Source of the DNA: Crocinitomicaceae bacterium
GTDB taxonomy: Bacteria; Bacteroidota; Bacteroidia; Flavobacteriales_D; Sanyastnellaceae
Length of the DNA stretch: 17,404 bases
Assembly (NCBI GenBank): GCA_020848015.1
Contig: JADLBA010000206.1
Coordinates: forward strand, 1-17,404
Reading direction: 5' to 3'
Shown: in pieces, positions 1-6,997 of the stretch
Position numbering within the stretch: position 1 is the first letter of the stretch
Layout: every line of letters starts with the position of its first letter
Position numbers and translations under genes: made by a program
The notes under the pieces: model-generated
Databases searched by the model: none
Seen by the model: the letters and a program-made list of their open reading frames with translations, nothing else
What the model was told of the DNA's origin: nothing

Positions 1-1073
1 ACTCGATAGTTATAGACGAAGCACAACACATCAAAAATGAAGGTGCTGCCCAGTCAAAAGCAATTAAGAGCATTGCTGCTGATAATTTTATCGCCATGAG
101 TGGTACGCCGGTGGAAAACAGGTTAAGCGAACTGTGGAGTATCATGGATTACAGCAACCGCGGATTTCTTGGTAACTCCAAAGAATTTAGCGATACCTAC
201 GGAGCTCCGATAGAAATTTACAATGATAAATCTGTTGCTGACACACTCCGGAAGGTAACGGCTCCCTTCATGATGCGCCGGCTCAAATCCGATAAATCAA
301 TCATCAGTGATCTGCCCGATAAAATTGAAGCAGATTGTTACTCTACCTTAGTGAAAGAACAGGCGAGCCTCTATGAAAAAACCCTTGAAGCAGCTATGAG
401 AGAAATTGAAAACGTAGATGTTGCAAGCAAAAAGGGATTATTTGTGCGGCAGGGACTCGTGTTGCAAATGATCCTTGCGCTCAAACAGATTTGCAATCAT
501 CCTACACAATTTTTAAAAAATAATGTCTTAGATGCGGCGATGAGCGGTAAACTGACATTGCTATTCGACAAGTTGGACAGCATTGTAGAAAACAATGAAA
601 AAGTTTTACTGTTCAGCCAGTTCACCGAGATGGGAAGGCTGCTGAAACACTTCATTGAAGAACGCTATAAGGAAACACCATTGTTTTATCATGGCGGCTG
701 TAGCATAACACAGCGCAAAGAAATGGTCGAAGCCTTCCAGACAAACAGAGCGGATAAAATTTTTATTCTATCATTGAAGGCTGCCGGAACGGGACTCAAT
801 CTCACTGCTGCTAATCACGTAATTCATTATGATCTCTGGTGGAACCCGGCAGTAGAGGCGCAAGCTACTGACCGGGCTTATCGCATCGGGCAGAAAAGCA
901 ACGTGATGGTGCATCGCTTCATAACAAAAAATACATTTGAAGAACGGATCAACGATATGATACAATCAAAAAAGGCCCTGGCAGATATGACTGTCTCGAC
1001 CGGCGAAAACTGGATCGGCAATTTGAACAATAAAGAACTGAGAGATTTATTTGGTGGAGTGCAAAAAAATTGA
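1..1073 (+). CDS. SNF2-family DNA-dependent ATPase/helicase, C-terminal part (5' end outside window)
   Basis: The open frame enters from the left edge (first full codon at base 3), so the N-terminal ATP-binding motifs I and Ia are missing. Visible in order: motif II as VIDEAQHIKN (DEAQ at bases 15-26), motif III SGTPVENRLSELWS, the SNF2 linker FMMRRLKSDK, LKQICNHPTQF, then the second RecA lobe with VLLFSQFTEMG, FYHGG, LKAAGTGLNLTAANHV, HYDLWWNP and the arginine-finger motif VI QATDRAYRIGQ. It ends with FEERI and a short tail, as in bacterial SNF2 proteins. The family couples ATP hydrolysis to translocation on double-stranded DNA or remodelling of DNA-protein or RNA polymerase complexes; the substrate of this subgroup is unknown. 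An ATG at base 96 lies inside motif III and is not the real start. The gene stops 8 bases before the convergent enolase stop. Family assignment is secure; role is not. Confidence 0.95.
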   Translation, partial: SIVIDEAQHIKNEGAAQSKAIKSIAADNFIAMSGTPVENRLSELWSIMDYSNRGFLGNSKEFSDTYGAPIEIYNDKSVADTLRKVTAPFMMRRLKSDKSIISDLPDKIEADCYSTLVKEQASLYEKTLEAAMREIENVDVASKKGLFVRQGLVLQMILALKQICNHPTQFLKNNVLDAAMSGKLTLLFDKLDSIVENNEKVLLFSQFTEMGRLLKHFIEERYKETPLFYHGGCSITQRKEMVEAFQTNRADKIFILSLKAAGTGLNLTAANHVIHYDLWWNPAVEAQATDRAYRIGQKSNVMVHRFITKNTFEERINDMIQSKKALADMTVSTGENWIGNLNNKELRDLFGGVQKN

Positions 1074-1081
1074 TGTGCCCA

Positions 1082-2368
1082 TCACCGTGCATAGGGAAAA
1101 CTCCTTCCGGGATAGATCGCCATACTGCCGAGTTGCTCTTCAATACGCAACAACTGATTGTATTTCGCAATCCTGTCTGTTCGACTGGCTGAGCCGGTTT
1201 TGATCTGGCCGGTATTCATCGCCACTGCCAAATCTGCAATGGTGGTGTCTTCCGTTTCTCCCGAACGATGGCTTATGATACTCGTAAATCCCGCTCTGTG
1301 AGCCATACTCACAGCATCCAGTGTTTCTGAAAGTGTGCCGATCTGATTCACTTTTACCAGGATCGAATTAGCCACTCCTTCCTGGATTCCTTTTGCGAGT
1401 CGCGTTACATTCGTGACAAAAAGATCATCGCCTACAAGTTGGGTGGTAGCGCCCAGTTTTTCCGTCAGCAGTTTCCACCCTTCCCAATCGTCTTCTGCAC
1501 ATCCATCTTCGATCGAAACGATCGGGTAGCGCTTTGTCCAGTCAGACCAGTATTCAACCATCTGCGCACTGGTAAGTTCTTCGCCCGTACTACCTAAAAT
1601 ATAGCACTTTTTCTCCGCATTGTAAAACTCAGTGCTTGCGCAATCAAGCCCAATATAAACATCCTCGCCAGGATGGTAACCTGCCGCGTCTATCGCCTTC
1701 ATCACTACTTTCAATGCATCCTCATTTCCCGCAAGGTTAGGAGCAAAGCCACCTTCGTCACCGACATTAGTGGAAAGCCCCTGCTTTTTCAGCACCTCTT
1801 TCAGGTGATGAAAAATTTCTGTTCCCATCCTCAGTGCTTCACTGAAAGTATCAGCACCAACAGGAAGTATCATAAATTCTTGTACATCAACCCTATTATC
1901 AGCATGCGCACCTCCATTAATAATATTCATCAGCGGTACAGGAAGAATATTAGCATTTATTCCTCCTACGTACCTGTAAAGAGGCATTGCGAGGCTCTCG
2001 GCAGCAGCCCTTGCCACCGCAAGCGATACTCCTAATATGGCATTGGCACCAAGCACTGCCTTTGTTTCCGTGCCGTCCATACCCATCATGGCATGGTCAA
2101 TCAGATTCTGATCAAAAATGGAAACTCCGATGAGATTTTCATTGAGCGTCTCGTTGATATTTTGGACAGCGCGATGGACACTTTTGCCCATAAAAATACT
2201 TTTGTCCATATCGCGTAATTCAACCGCCTCATGCATACCCGTGCTGGCTCCACTTGGAACCGCAGCACGACCCATAATACCACTGTCGGTAATTACATCT
2301 ACTTCTACCGTTGGATTGCCGCGGGAATCAAGAATCTGGCGGCCGATAATTTTTGAAATTGTTGACAT
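1082..2368 (-). CDS. eno: Enolase (phosphopyruvate hydratase)
   Basis: Interconverts 2-phosphoglycerate and phosphoenolpyruvate in the cytoplasm (glycolysis and gluconeogenesis). The 428 residues match the usual bacterial length, so the gene is intact. Visible: the mobile loop SGAST (39-43), GGAHADN with the active-site His (155), the acid in VGDEGG (Glu205), three Mg2+ ligands by family alignment (Asp242, Glu287 in SIEDG, Asp314 in VGDDLFVTN), the catalytic Lys339 in ILVKVNQIG, the signature SHRSGETED (366-374) and the substrate-binding Lys390 in IKTGSASRTDR. The ATG start is preceded by an A-rich stretch without a Shine-Dalgarno sequence, as is common in Bacteroidota. The gene is monocistronic: it converges with the SNF2 gene downstream and has a 401-base gap upstream. 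No intrinsic terminator is visible in the 8-base gap, so the two transcripts probably overlap at their 3' ends. Confidence 0.99.
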   Translation of the reverse strand: MSTISKIIGRQILDSRGNPTVEVDVITDSGIMGRAAVPSGASTGMHEAVELRDMDKSIFMGKSVHRAVQNINETLNENLIGVSIFDQNLIDHAMMGMDGTETKAVLGANAILGVSLAVARAAAESLAMPLYRYVGGINANILPVPLMNIINGGAHADNRVDVQEFMILPVGADTFSEALRMGTEIFHHLKEVLKKQGLSTNVGDEGGFAPNLAGNEDALKVVMKAIDAAGYHPGEDVYIGLDCASTEFYNAEKKCYILGSTGEELTSAQMVEYWSDWTKRYPIVSIEDGCAEDDWEGWKLLTEKLGATTQLVGDDLFVTNVTRLAKGIQEGVANSILVKVNQIGTLSETLDAVSMAHRAGFTSIISHRSGETEDTTIADLAVAMNTGQIKTGSASRTDRIAKYNQLLRIEEQLGSMAIYPGRSFPYAR

Positions 2369-2769
2369 TTTTTTCGTAAAATATGACGATGCAAGTATAG
2401 TTCAACAATACGATAAAAATGCAGAAACACCCAAGCCGATAGTATCAAAACAGAAAACTGCATTACTTGCATACTTCGTAATTTTCCAGAAAAATTTTCC
2501 GGATGAGTTCTGCTGATACCCCTGCTCAAGCACTGCCATACACAGGGTTCGCTTTGATTGACGACAATAATTTTCAGCAATAATAATCGTGAACCGAGCC
2601 ATGGTGGAGATAACCTAACTGGCCTAAAAACAAATTGACGGAATTGTTAATGATTTTTACAGAATCAGGCCGGCAGAATGATTAATTTTATTTCGCAGCA
2701 GAAGTGAAACACCTTAACTGGGTACTGACACTCTAAACACAGATATACAAATAATTAATAGAACAAAAT
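2369..2769. other. Gene-free interval between eno and the DUF2130 gene
   Basis: This holds 401 bases between two divergently transcribed genes. Short open frames exist on both strands, but none has a recognisable product and several run antisense into enolase, so none is called. Apart from the candidate enolase -7 box at 2392-2399, I see no convincing promoter for the rightward gene (TAATTTTA at 2693-2700 matches seven of eight -7 positions but lacks an upstream TTG). I found no strong hairpin, repeat or RNA gene. Confidence 0.5.
2392..2399 (-). promoter_or_regulatory. Candidate -7 box of the enolase promoter
   Basis: On the minus strand this reads TATACTTG, seven of eight positions of the Bacteroidota TAnnTTTG element, ending 23 bases before the enolase ATG. 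No TTG lies at the expected 18-19 base spacing upstream, so support is weak. Placement by homology with the other -7 boxes in this window predicts a leader of roughly 20 bases. Confidence 0.3.
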
Positions 2770-4044
2770 ATGAACGAGATAATTTGTCCCAACTGCAAGA
2801 AAGCATTCAAAGTTGATGAAGCAGGCTTTGCAGATATTCTCAAACAAGTCCGCGACCATCAGTTTGAAGAAGAAATTCTTAACCGGCTTGCTCTTGCAGA
2901 AAAGGAAAAAGAAACTGCAGTAAAATTAGCGGAAGCAAATATTAAAAATTCCATCCAGGAACAACTTTCAAAAAAAGACAGAGAACTGGCAGAGTTAAAA
3001 GCACAAAGCGAATTAAAATTGACGGATAAATTAAGTAAGAAAGATGCGGAAATTACTCAATTAAAGGCAAAAATTGACAATGCCGAAGTCGAAAAAAAAT
3101 TGGCAATTAACGAAGCTGTCCAGAAAGTGGAAAAAGAAAGAGACGGTTTAGCAAATGACATAAAGACCAAAGATCTGGAAAAACAAAATCTCGAAAGTTC
3201 ACTAAGACAACATTTCACAACGGAGTTACAAAGTAAAGATGCAATCATTAAATTTAAAGATGAGGAAATTTCGAGGGTAAAAGACATGAAATTGAAACTA
3301 TCAACAAAAATGCTGGGAGAATCACTTGAACAACATTGCGAAACGGAATTCAATAAGCTCCGGGCAATTGCATTTCAGAGAGCCTATTTTGAAAAAGATA
3401 ACGATGCAAAATCCGGCAGCAAAGGAGACTTCATATATAAAGAGACAGACGAGGCGGAGAATGAAATAATATCAATAATGTTTGAGATGAAAAATGAAGG
3501 AGACGAAACAGCGACAAAAAAAAAGAATGATGATTTTTTAAAAGAGCTTGACAAAGACAGAACCGAAAAAAAATGTGAATACGCTGTTCTTGTATCATTA
3601 TTAGAGGCGGACAGTGAATACTACAATACAGGAATTGTTGATGTTTCTCACAAATACCCGAAAATGTATGTTGTGAGGCCGCAGTTTTTTATTCCGATTA
3701 TTACTCTGCTGCGTAATGCTGCAATGAACTCGATTCAATACAAAGCCGAGTTGGCATTGGTGAGAAGCCAAAATATTGATATCACCAATTTTGAGGAAAA
3801 GATAAATAAATTTAAAGAAGGGTTTGCCAGAAATTACGATTTGGCGAGCCGTAAATTTAAAGATGCTATTGATGGTATTGACAAAACAATTAAAGAACTG
3901 GAAAAGACCAAAGCGGCCCTTTTATCATCAGAAAACAATCTCCGGCTTGCGAACGAAAAAACGGAGGATTTAACCATAAAGAAGTTGACTCACAATAACC
4001 CCACCATGAGAGCCAAATTTGGTGAGTTGGACAAAATTGAATAG
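2770..4044 (+). CDS. DUF2130 domain protein: CxxC motif, long coiled coil, possible nuclease-like core
   Basis: A 424-residue protein of the DUF2130 family (COG4487-like), whose function is not established. Order: a short N-terminal CPNC (Cys6, Cys9) as in half of a zinc ribbon; a highly charged helical region, about 30-180, with Lys/Glu heptad character that should form a coiled coil; the conserved DUF2130 core, about 180-330, with KGDFIY (Asp220), IMFEMKNE (Glu239, Lys241), DDFLKELDKDR, EYAVLVSLLE, and the diagnostic YPKMYVVRPQFFIPIITLL (297-315); and a second charged helix to the C terminus. There is no signal peptide or membrane segment, so it is likely cytoplasmic. The ATG start follows A-rich sequence. 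The gene stands alone. It is visibly richer in A and AAA/GAA codons than its neighbours, which may reflect the coiled coil or transfer. The layout (coiled coil followed by a D...ExK core) resembles RmuC-like proteins; that comparison is inference. Confidence 0.9.
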   Translation: MNEIICPNCKKAFKVDEAGFADILKQVRDHQFEEEILNRLALAEKEKETAVKLAEANIKNSIQEQLSKKDRELAELKAQSELKLTDKLSKKDAEITQLKAKIDNAEVEKKLAINEAVQKVEKERDGLANDIKTKDLEKQNLESSLRQHFTTELQSKDAIIKFKDEEISRVKDMKLKLSTKMLGESLEQHCETEFNKLRAIAFQRAYFEKDNDAKSGSKGDFIYKETDEAENEIISIMFEMKNEGDETATKKKNDDFLKELDKDRTEKKCEYAVLVSLLEADSEYYNTGIVDVSHKYPKMYVVRPQFFIPIITLLRNAAMNSIQYKAELALVRSQNIDITNFEEKINKFKEGFARNYDLASRKFKDAIDGIDKTIKELEKTKAALLSSENNLRLANEKTEDLTIKKLTHNNPTMRAKFGELDKIE

Positions 4045-4160
4045 TTGTGCCCTGAACCACCGCAAACACAATAATCAAAAAGAATAAAAACAAACAGCCC
4101 ATTCTGCACTCTCGGCTGAACCATAAAAAACACGGGGTCAAGCCAAGTGCCTAATCGCGA

Positions 4161-4188
4161 AAAAAAAATGGGAACACTTGTTCCCATT
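4161..4188 (-). terminator. Intrinsic terminator of tRNA-Ser
   Basis: A perfect 9-base inverted repeat (AATGGGAAC at 4167-4175 and GTTCCCATT at 4180-4188) encloses a 4-base loop. Read on the minus strand, the stem is followed directly by a U run from the eight A residues at 4161-4168. It starts 20 bases after the tRNA 3' end, so it ends the tRNA transcript. It has no T run in the plus direction and so would not serve the DUF2130 gene. Confidence 0.85.
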
Positions 4189-4207
4189 GATGTATAAAAA
4201 TTTTAAG

Positions 4208-4292
4208 CGGAGAGAGAGGGATTCGAACCCCCGGAGCCTTTCAGCTCAACGGTTTTCAAGACCGCCGCGATCGACCACTCTGCCATCTCTCC
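4208..4292 (-). tRNA. tRNA-Ser, anticodon UGA
   Basis: The minus strand folds as a complete class II tRNA of 85 bases. Acceptor strands GGAGAGA (4292-4286) and TCTCTCC (4215-4209) pair fully, with discriminator G at 4208. The anticodon loop CTTGAAA is closed by GCGGT/ACCGT, giving anticodon TGA (4258-4256), which reads UCA and other UCN codons. The long variable arm GAGC-TGAAAG-GCTC is the serine hallmark, and the T loop is TTCGAAT closed by a five-pair stem with one G-U. CCA is not encoded; the next bases are CTT, so CCA must be added enzymatically. The gene is flanked by its own promoter and terminator. I see no duplicated 3' fragment that would mark an integrated element. Confidence 0.98.
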
Positions 4293-4296
4293 GCCG

Positions 4297-4326
4297 CAAA
4301 AGTAATTTAATTTCCTATCTGTCAAA
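4297..4326 (-). promoter_or_regulatory. Promoter of tRNA-Ser (TTTG-N18-TACTTTTG)
   Basis: The minus strand carries a full-match -7 element TACTTTTG (4304-4297) and a -33 element TTTG (4326-4323) separated by 18 bases, the arrangement recognised by the Bacteroidota housekeeping sigma factor. Only four bases separate the -7 box from the first base of the mature tRNA (4292), so transcription should begin at or within a base or two of the mature 5' end. Confidence 0.75.
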
Positions 4327-4355
4327 CTCCTATTAAAGCTTAACAGCGAAATCTC

Positions 4356-4384
4356 TTGGTAAGCCGCTGAAATCAATACCTTTA
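4356..4384 (+). promoter_or_regulatory. Candidate promoter of the GWxTD gene (TTG-N18-TACCTTTA)
   Basis: A TTG at 4356-4358 lies 18 bases before TACCTTTA at 4377-4384, which matches seven of eight positions of TAnnTTTG. The spacing equals that of the divergent tRNA-Ser promoter. By that analogy, transcription would start near 4389, giving a leader of about 14 bases before the ATG at 4403. Confidence 0.5.
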
Positions 4385-4402
4385 CAACGGCAAATTTCTT
4401 TT

Positions 4403-5875
4403 ATGAAACTCTTACTTTCTGTCGCTTTTGTTCTCTCTGCCCACTGGACATTCGCCCTGAGGGCATTTTTTGATTACCGTGTTTTCCATATTCCGGGAGA
4501 AGGCCCCTACGCCGAATTTGTTATCTCATTTGACGGCGCAACCTTGGGGGCATTGCCTGCCGACAGTGGCCTCTACCGCTCCTCAGCAGAAATCACGCTT
4601 CTTCTTTCACAATCCGGAAAAATTGTAGATTTCAGAAAGGTCAATGTCAGTGGCCCGCTTATCCGGAAAAATGAACCCGCAGATTTCTTGTCATTAGAGC
4701 GGTTCCCGCTGGCAAATGGAAACTACGAACTCGAAATTCAACTGAAGGACTTGTCAAATCCCGCAGAAAAACCAGATATTCTACACCAGCAAGTAGTGAT
4801 AAATAACCTTTCAGAGGGAACTTTTTTTTCTGATATTGAGTTTGTCAGTGCCTACGCCCCCACCGGTGAGCAAAATGCCTTCAGTAAGGCCGGAGTGGAC
4901 ATCATGCCCTATATCTCCAGTTTTTTCCCTTCATCGCTCAATGCGCTGATCTATTATGCGGAGATTTACAACACCGAAAAATACTTCGGACAAGGTGCGC
5001 CGTTTGCCTCTGTGATATCTGTGACAGACGCAATGAACAGGGAACTGGAGCAATATAAAAGAATCAAACGTGAAAAAAGTGCTCCCGTTGTAGCGACTTT
5101 TCAAGCGATAGACATCAGCACCCTTCCCACAGGAGAATACAAACTACGACTCGAAGTTAGAGATAAAAATAATCAGGTAGTAGCCACACAGGAGCGCCGT
5201 TTTACACGCGACAATTCCATTGCCTCTTCACCAGTGGTGGACAGTACCGGTATGGCGGTACAGAATATTGTTCGCTCCTCATTTGCTTCGCGTTATTCCA
5301 ATCGGGATTCACTATACCAGATCATTCAATCACTTCTCCCCATCGCAAAAAATGTTGAGCGAAATACAATTGATTACCAGCTTAGCAATGCTGATCTGCA
5401 GATGTTGCAAAGTTTTTTCTATACTTTCTGGTACAACAGAGCACCAGCAGATCCGGAGGCAGCCTGGAGAAATTACGAAAAAGAATTGGTCGCAGTACAA
5501 TCTAATTTCGGAACCAAAATAAAACGTGGATGGCAAACCGACAGAGGAAGGGTTTATCTACAATACGGCCCACCCAACACCCGAGTGATTCGCAATCACG
5601 ACCCCGACTATTGGCCATTCGAGATTTGGCACTATTACGAAACCAATTCACATCAGCACAACAAGCGTTTCCTTTTTTACAATACTTCTCTCAGCAATGA
5701 TATGGAGTTACTGCACAGCGATGCTCCCAATGAGGTGCAAAACTTCGACTGGAAAAACTTAGTGCGTTCCCGCCGTATGAATGATCCGGTTTCTACCGGA
5801 AGGTTGAGCGGCAACCAAAAGCAGGATCCTTACAGCGGGGATGAACTGGAGAGCCTGTGGTACAACCCGCATTAA
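4403..5875 (+). CDS. GWxTD domain-containing secreted protein
   Basis: A 490-residue protein of the GWxTD family, found in Bacteroidota and some related phyla; its function is not known. The N terminus has a lysine and then a hydrophobic stretch ending near FALRA (about residues 3-20), which reads as a Sec signal peptide, so the protein is likely periplasmic or outer-membrane associated. The middle is beta-rich, with repeated phrases such as GEYKLRLEVRDKNNQVVATQ typical of Ig-like folds. The diagnostic motif is GWQTDRGRVYLQYGPP, starting at Gly376, and the C terminus ends in ELESLWYNPH as in family members. Length and ends look complete. It has its own predicted promoter and lies 67 bases before a glycosyltransferase gene, which appears to have a separate -7 box. 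Family call is firm; location and role are inferred. Confidence 0.93.
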   Translation: MKLLLSVAFVLSAHWTFALRAFFDYRVFHIPGEGPYAEFVISFDGATLGALPADSGLYRSSAEITLLLSQSGKIVDFRKVNVSGPLIRKNEPADFLSLERFPLANGNYELEIQLKDLSNPAEKPDILHQQVVINNLSEGTFFSDIEFVSAYAPTGEQNAFSKAGVDIMPYISSFFPSSLNALIYYAEIYNTEKYFGQGAPFASVISVTDAMNRELEQYKRIKREKSAPVVATFQAIDISTLPTGEYKLRLEVRDKNNQVVATQERRFTRDNSIASSPVVDSTGMAVQNIVRSSFASRYSNRDSLYQIIQSLLPIAKNVERNTIDYQLSNADLQMLQSFFYTFWYNRAPADPEAAWRNYEKELVAVQSNFGTKIKRGWQTDRGRVYLQYGPPNTRVIRNHDPDYWPFEIWHYYETNSHQHNKRFLFYNTSLSNDMELLHSDAPNEVQNFDWKNLVRSRRMNDPVSTGRLSGNQKQDPYSGDELESLWYNPH

Positions 5876-5906
5876 CCGGTTTTCTCGTGCAAACAAAAAA
5901 ATCCCC

Positions 5907-5914
5907 TACTTTCG
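5907..5914 (+). promoter_or_regulatory. Candidate -7 box for the glycosyltransferase gene
   Basis: TACTTTCG matches TAnnTTTG at seven of eight positions. The same T-to-C variant occurs before the peroxiredoxin and aminotransferase genes. It lies 28 bases before the TTG start at 5943. The -33 position has no clear TTG (only CGTG nearby), so this is tentative; read-through from the GWxTD gene is the alternative. Confidence 0.35.
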
Positions 5915-5942
5915 CCACTTTCGTTAATACCGGGGCGATCAT

Positions 5943-6974
5943 TTGAAACCTGTCGTTGTTGTAATACTCAATTGGAACGGGGAAAAATTCCTGAAACAGT
6001 TTCTCCCCTGCGTAGTGGAGCATAGCAACGCTGTGGCTGATGTATGCATCATTGACAATGCATCTACGGATAATTCTGCCGCCTATGTCAGAAATAATTT
6101 TCCGACAGTTCAATTTATTCAATTAGATAAAAATTACGGCTTTGCCGGCGGTTACAATCGTGGATTAAAAGAGATACGAAACGAATATTTTTTATTGCTG
6201 AACAACGATGTGGAAGTTACTCCACAATGGATAGAGCCAATGCTGCGCTTTGTGCAGTCGAGCAGTAGTATGGTGGCCTGCCAGCCATTGATTATGGATA
6301 TGCATCGCCCCGGATGGTTTGAGTATGCCGGTGCTGCGGGAGGATATGTGGACAAAGATGGTTACATCTTCTGTGCAGGGCGTATTTTTTACGAGTTTGA
6401 AGAGGACAAAGGGCAGTACACTGAAAATACGGAAGTATTCTGGGCATCAGGAGCAGCATTACTGATTAGCAGGCAAGCCTGGGAAGAAGTCGAAGGTTTC
6501 GACGAAGATTTTTTTGCTCACATGGAGGAGATTGATCTGTGTTGGCGTCTTAAAAACAGGGGATATCGCATCGGCTCGTGCCGGGAATCCAAAGTATATC
6601 ATTTTGGCGGCGGTACGCTGAACAGGTTTTCACCTTTTAAAACCTATCTCAACTTCCGAAATAATCTCTACCTATTACTAAAAAATTACCGGAGCGGCAA
6701 CATCGTTCTGAAAATGTTGAGAAGGATGTTGCTCGATGGAATAGCTGGCATTCGCTTTATTACCGAAGGCAAGTGGTCATACTTCACCGCTGTGCTCAAA
6801 GCGCACGGAAGTTTTTATAAAAATATCGCCTCTGTTGTTCGCAAGAGAAAAAAGGAAACTCCGTTCTCGCGGCATCCTAACCTTGGCGGAATGTACAGGG
6901 GGAGTATTGTCAAGCATTTTTTTATTCGGCATAAACGTTTTTTCAACGAACTTGATCAAGATATATTTTTATGA
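5943..6974 (+). CDS. Family 2 glycosyltransferase (GT-A fold, WbbL-like)
   Basis: Transfers a sugar from a nucleotide-sugar donor to an envelope glycan acceptor; neither donor nor acceptor can be read from sequence. The 343 residues show the GT2 pattern: VVVVILNWNGEKF at the N terminus, CIIDNASTDNS (35-45), NYGFAGGYNRGL (64-75), the metal-binding NNDVEV (87-92), EVFWASGAALLISR, and GFDEDFFAHMEEIDLCWRL, where MEEID (194-198) is the catalytic-base region. The C-terminal FRNNLYLLLKNY is usual for rhamnosyltransferase-like members. The start must be TTG at 5943: an in-frame stop lies at 5925 and the beta-1 strand begins at residue 4. There is no signal peptide, so it is a cytoplasmic or inner-face enzyme. 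Its stop is joined to comEC by a hairpin, suggesting one transcript, although the two functions are not obviously related. Confidence 0.95.
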   Translation: MKPVVVVILNWNGEKFLKQFLPCVVEHSNAVADVCIIDNASTDNSAAYVRNNFPTVQFIQLDKNYGFAGGYNRGLKEIRNEYFLLLNNDVEVTPQWIEPMLRFVQSSSSMVACQPLIMDMHRPGWFEYAGAAGGYVDKDGYIFCAGRIFYEFEEDKGQYTENTEVFWASGAALLISRQAWEEVEGFDEDFFAHMEEIDLCWRLKNRGYRIGSCRESKVYHFGGGTLNRFSPFKTYLNFRNNLYLLLKNYRSGNIVLKMLRRMLLDGIAGIRFITEGKWSYFTAVLKAHGSFYKNIASVVRKRKKETPFSRHPNLGGMYRGSIVKHFFIRHKRFFNELDQDIFL

Positions 6975-6997
6975 CAACTGAAAACATCTGTTGTCAT
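6971..6997 (+). promoter_or_regulatory. Intercistronic hairpin covering the comEC start codon
   Basis: An inverted repeat, ATGACAAC (6971-6978) and GTTGTCAT (6990-6997), pairs over 8 bases; two further pairs after one mismatch leave a 5-base loop. The left arm contains the glycosyltransferase stop codon TGA and the right arm the first two bases of the comEC ATG (6996-6998). It lacks a following U run, so it is not a terminator. It could hold the comEC start in a stem until ribosomes finishing the upstream gene open it. Confidence 0.6.

Noticed and set aside
2118..2602. Several open frames overlapping the enolase 5' end and the following gap
   Set aside because: They are antisense to or out of frame with enolase, have no family features and no plausible start signals.
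4045..4160. Possible terminator for the DUF2130 gene
   Set aside because: No inverted repeat followed by a T run was found in the plus direction; the strong hairpin at 4167-4188 has its U run only on the minus strand.
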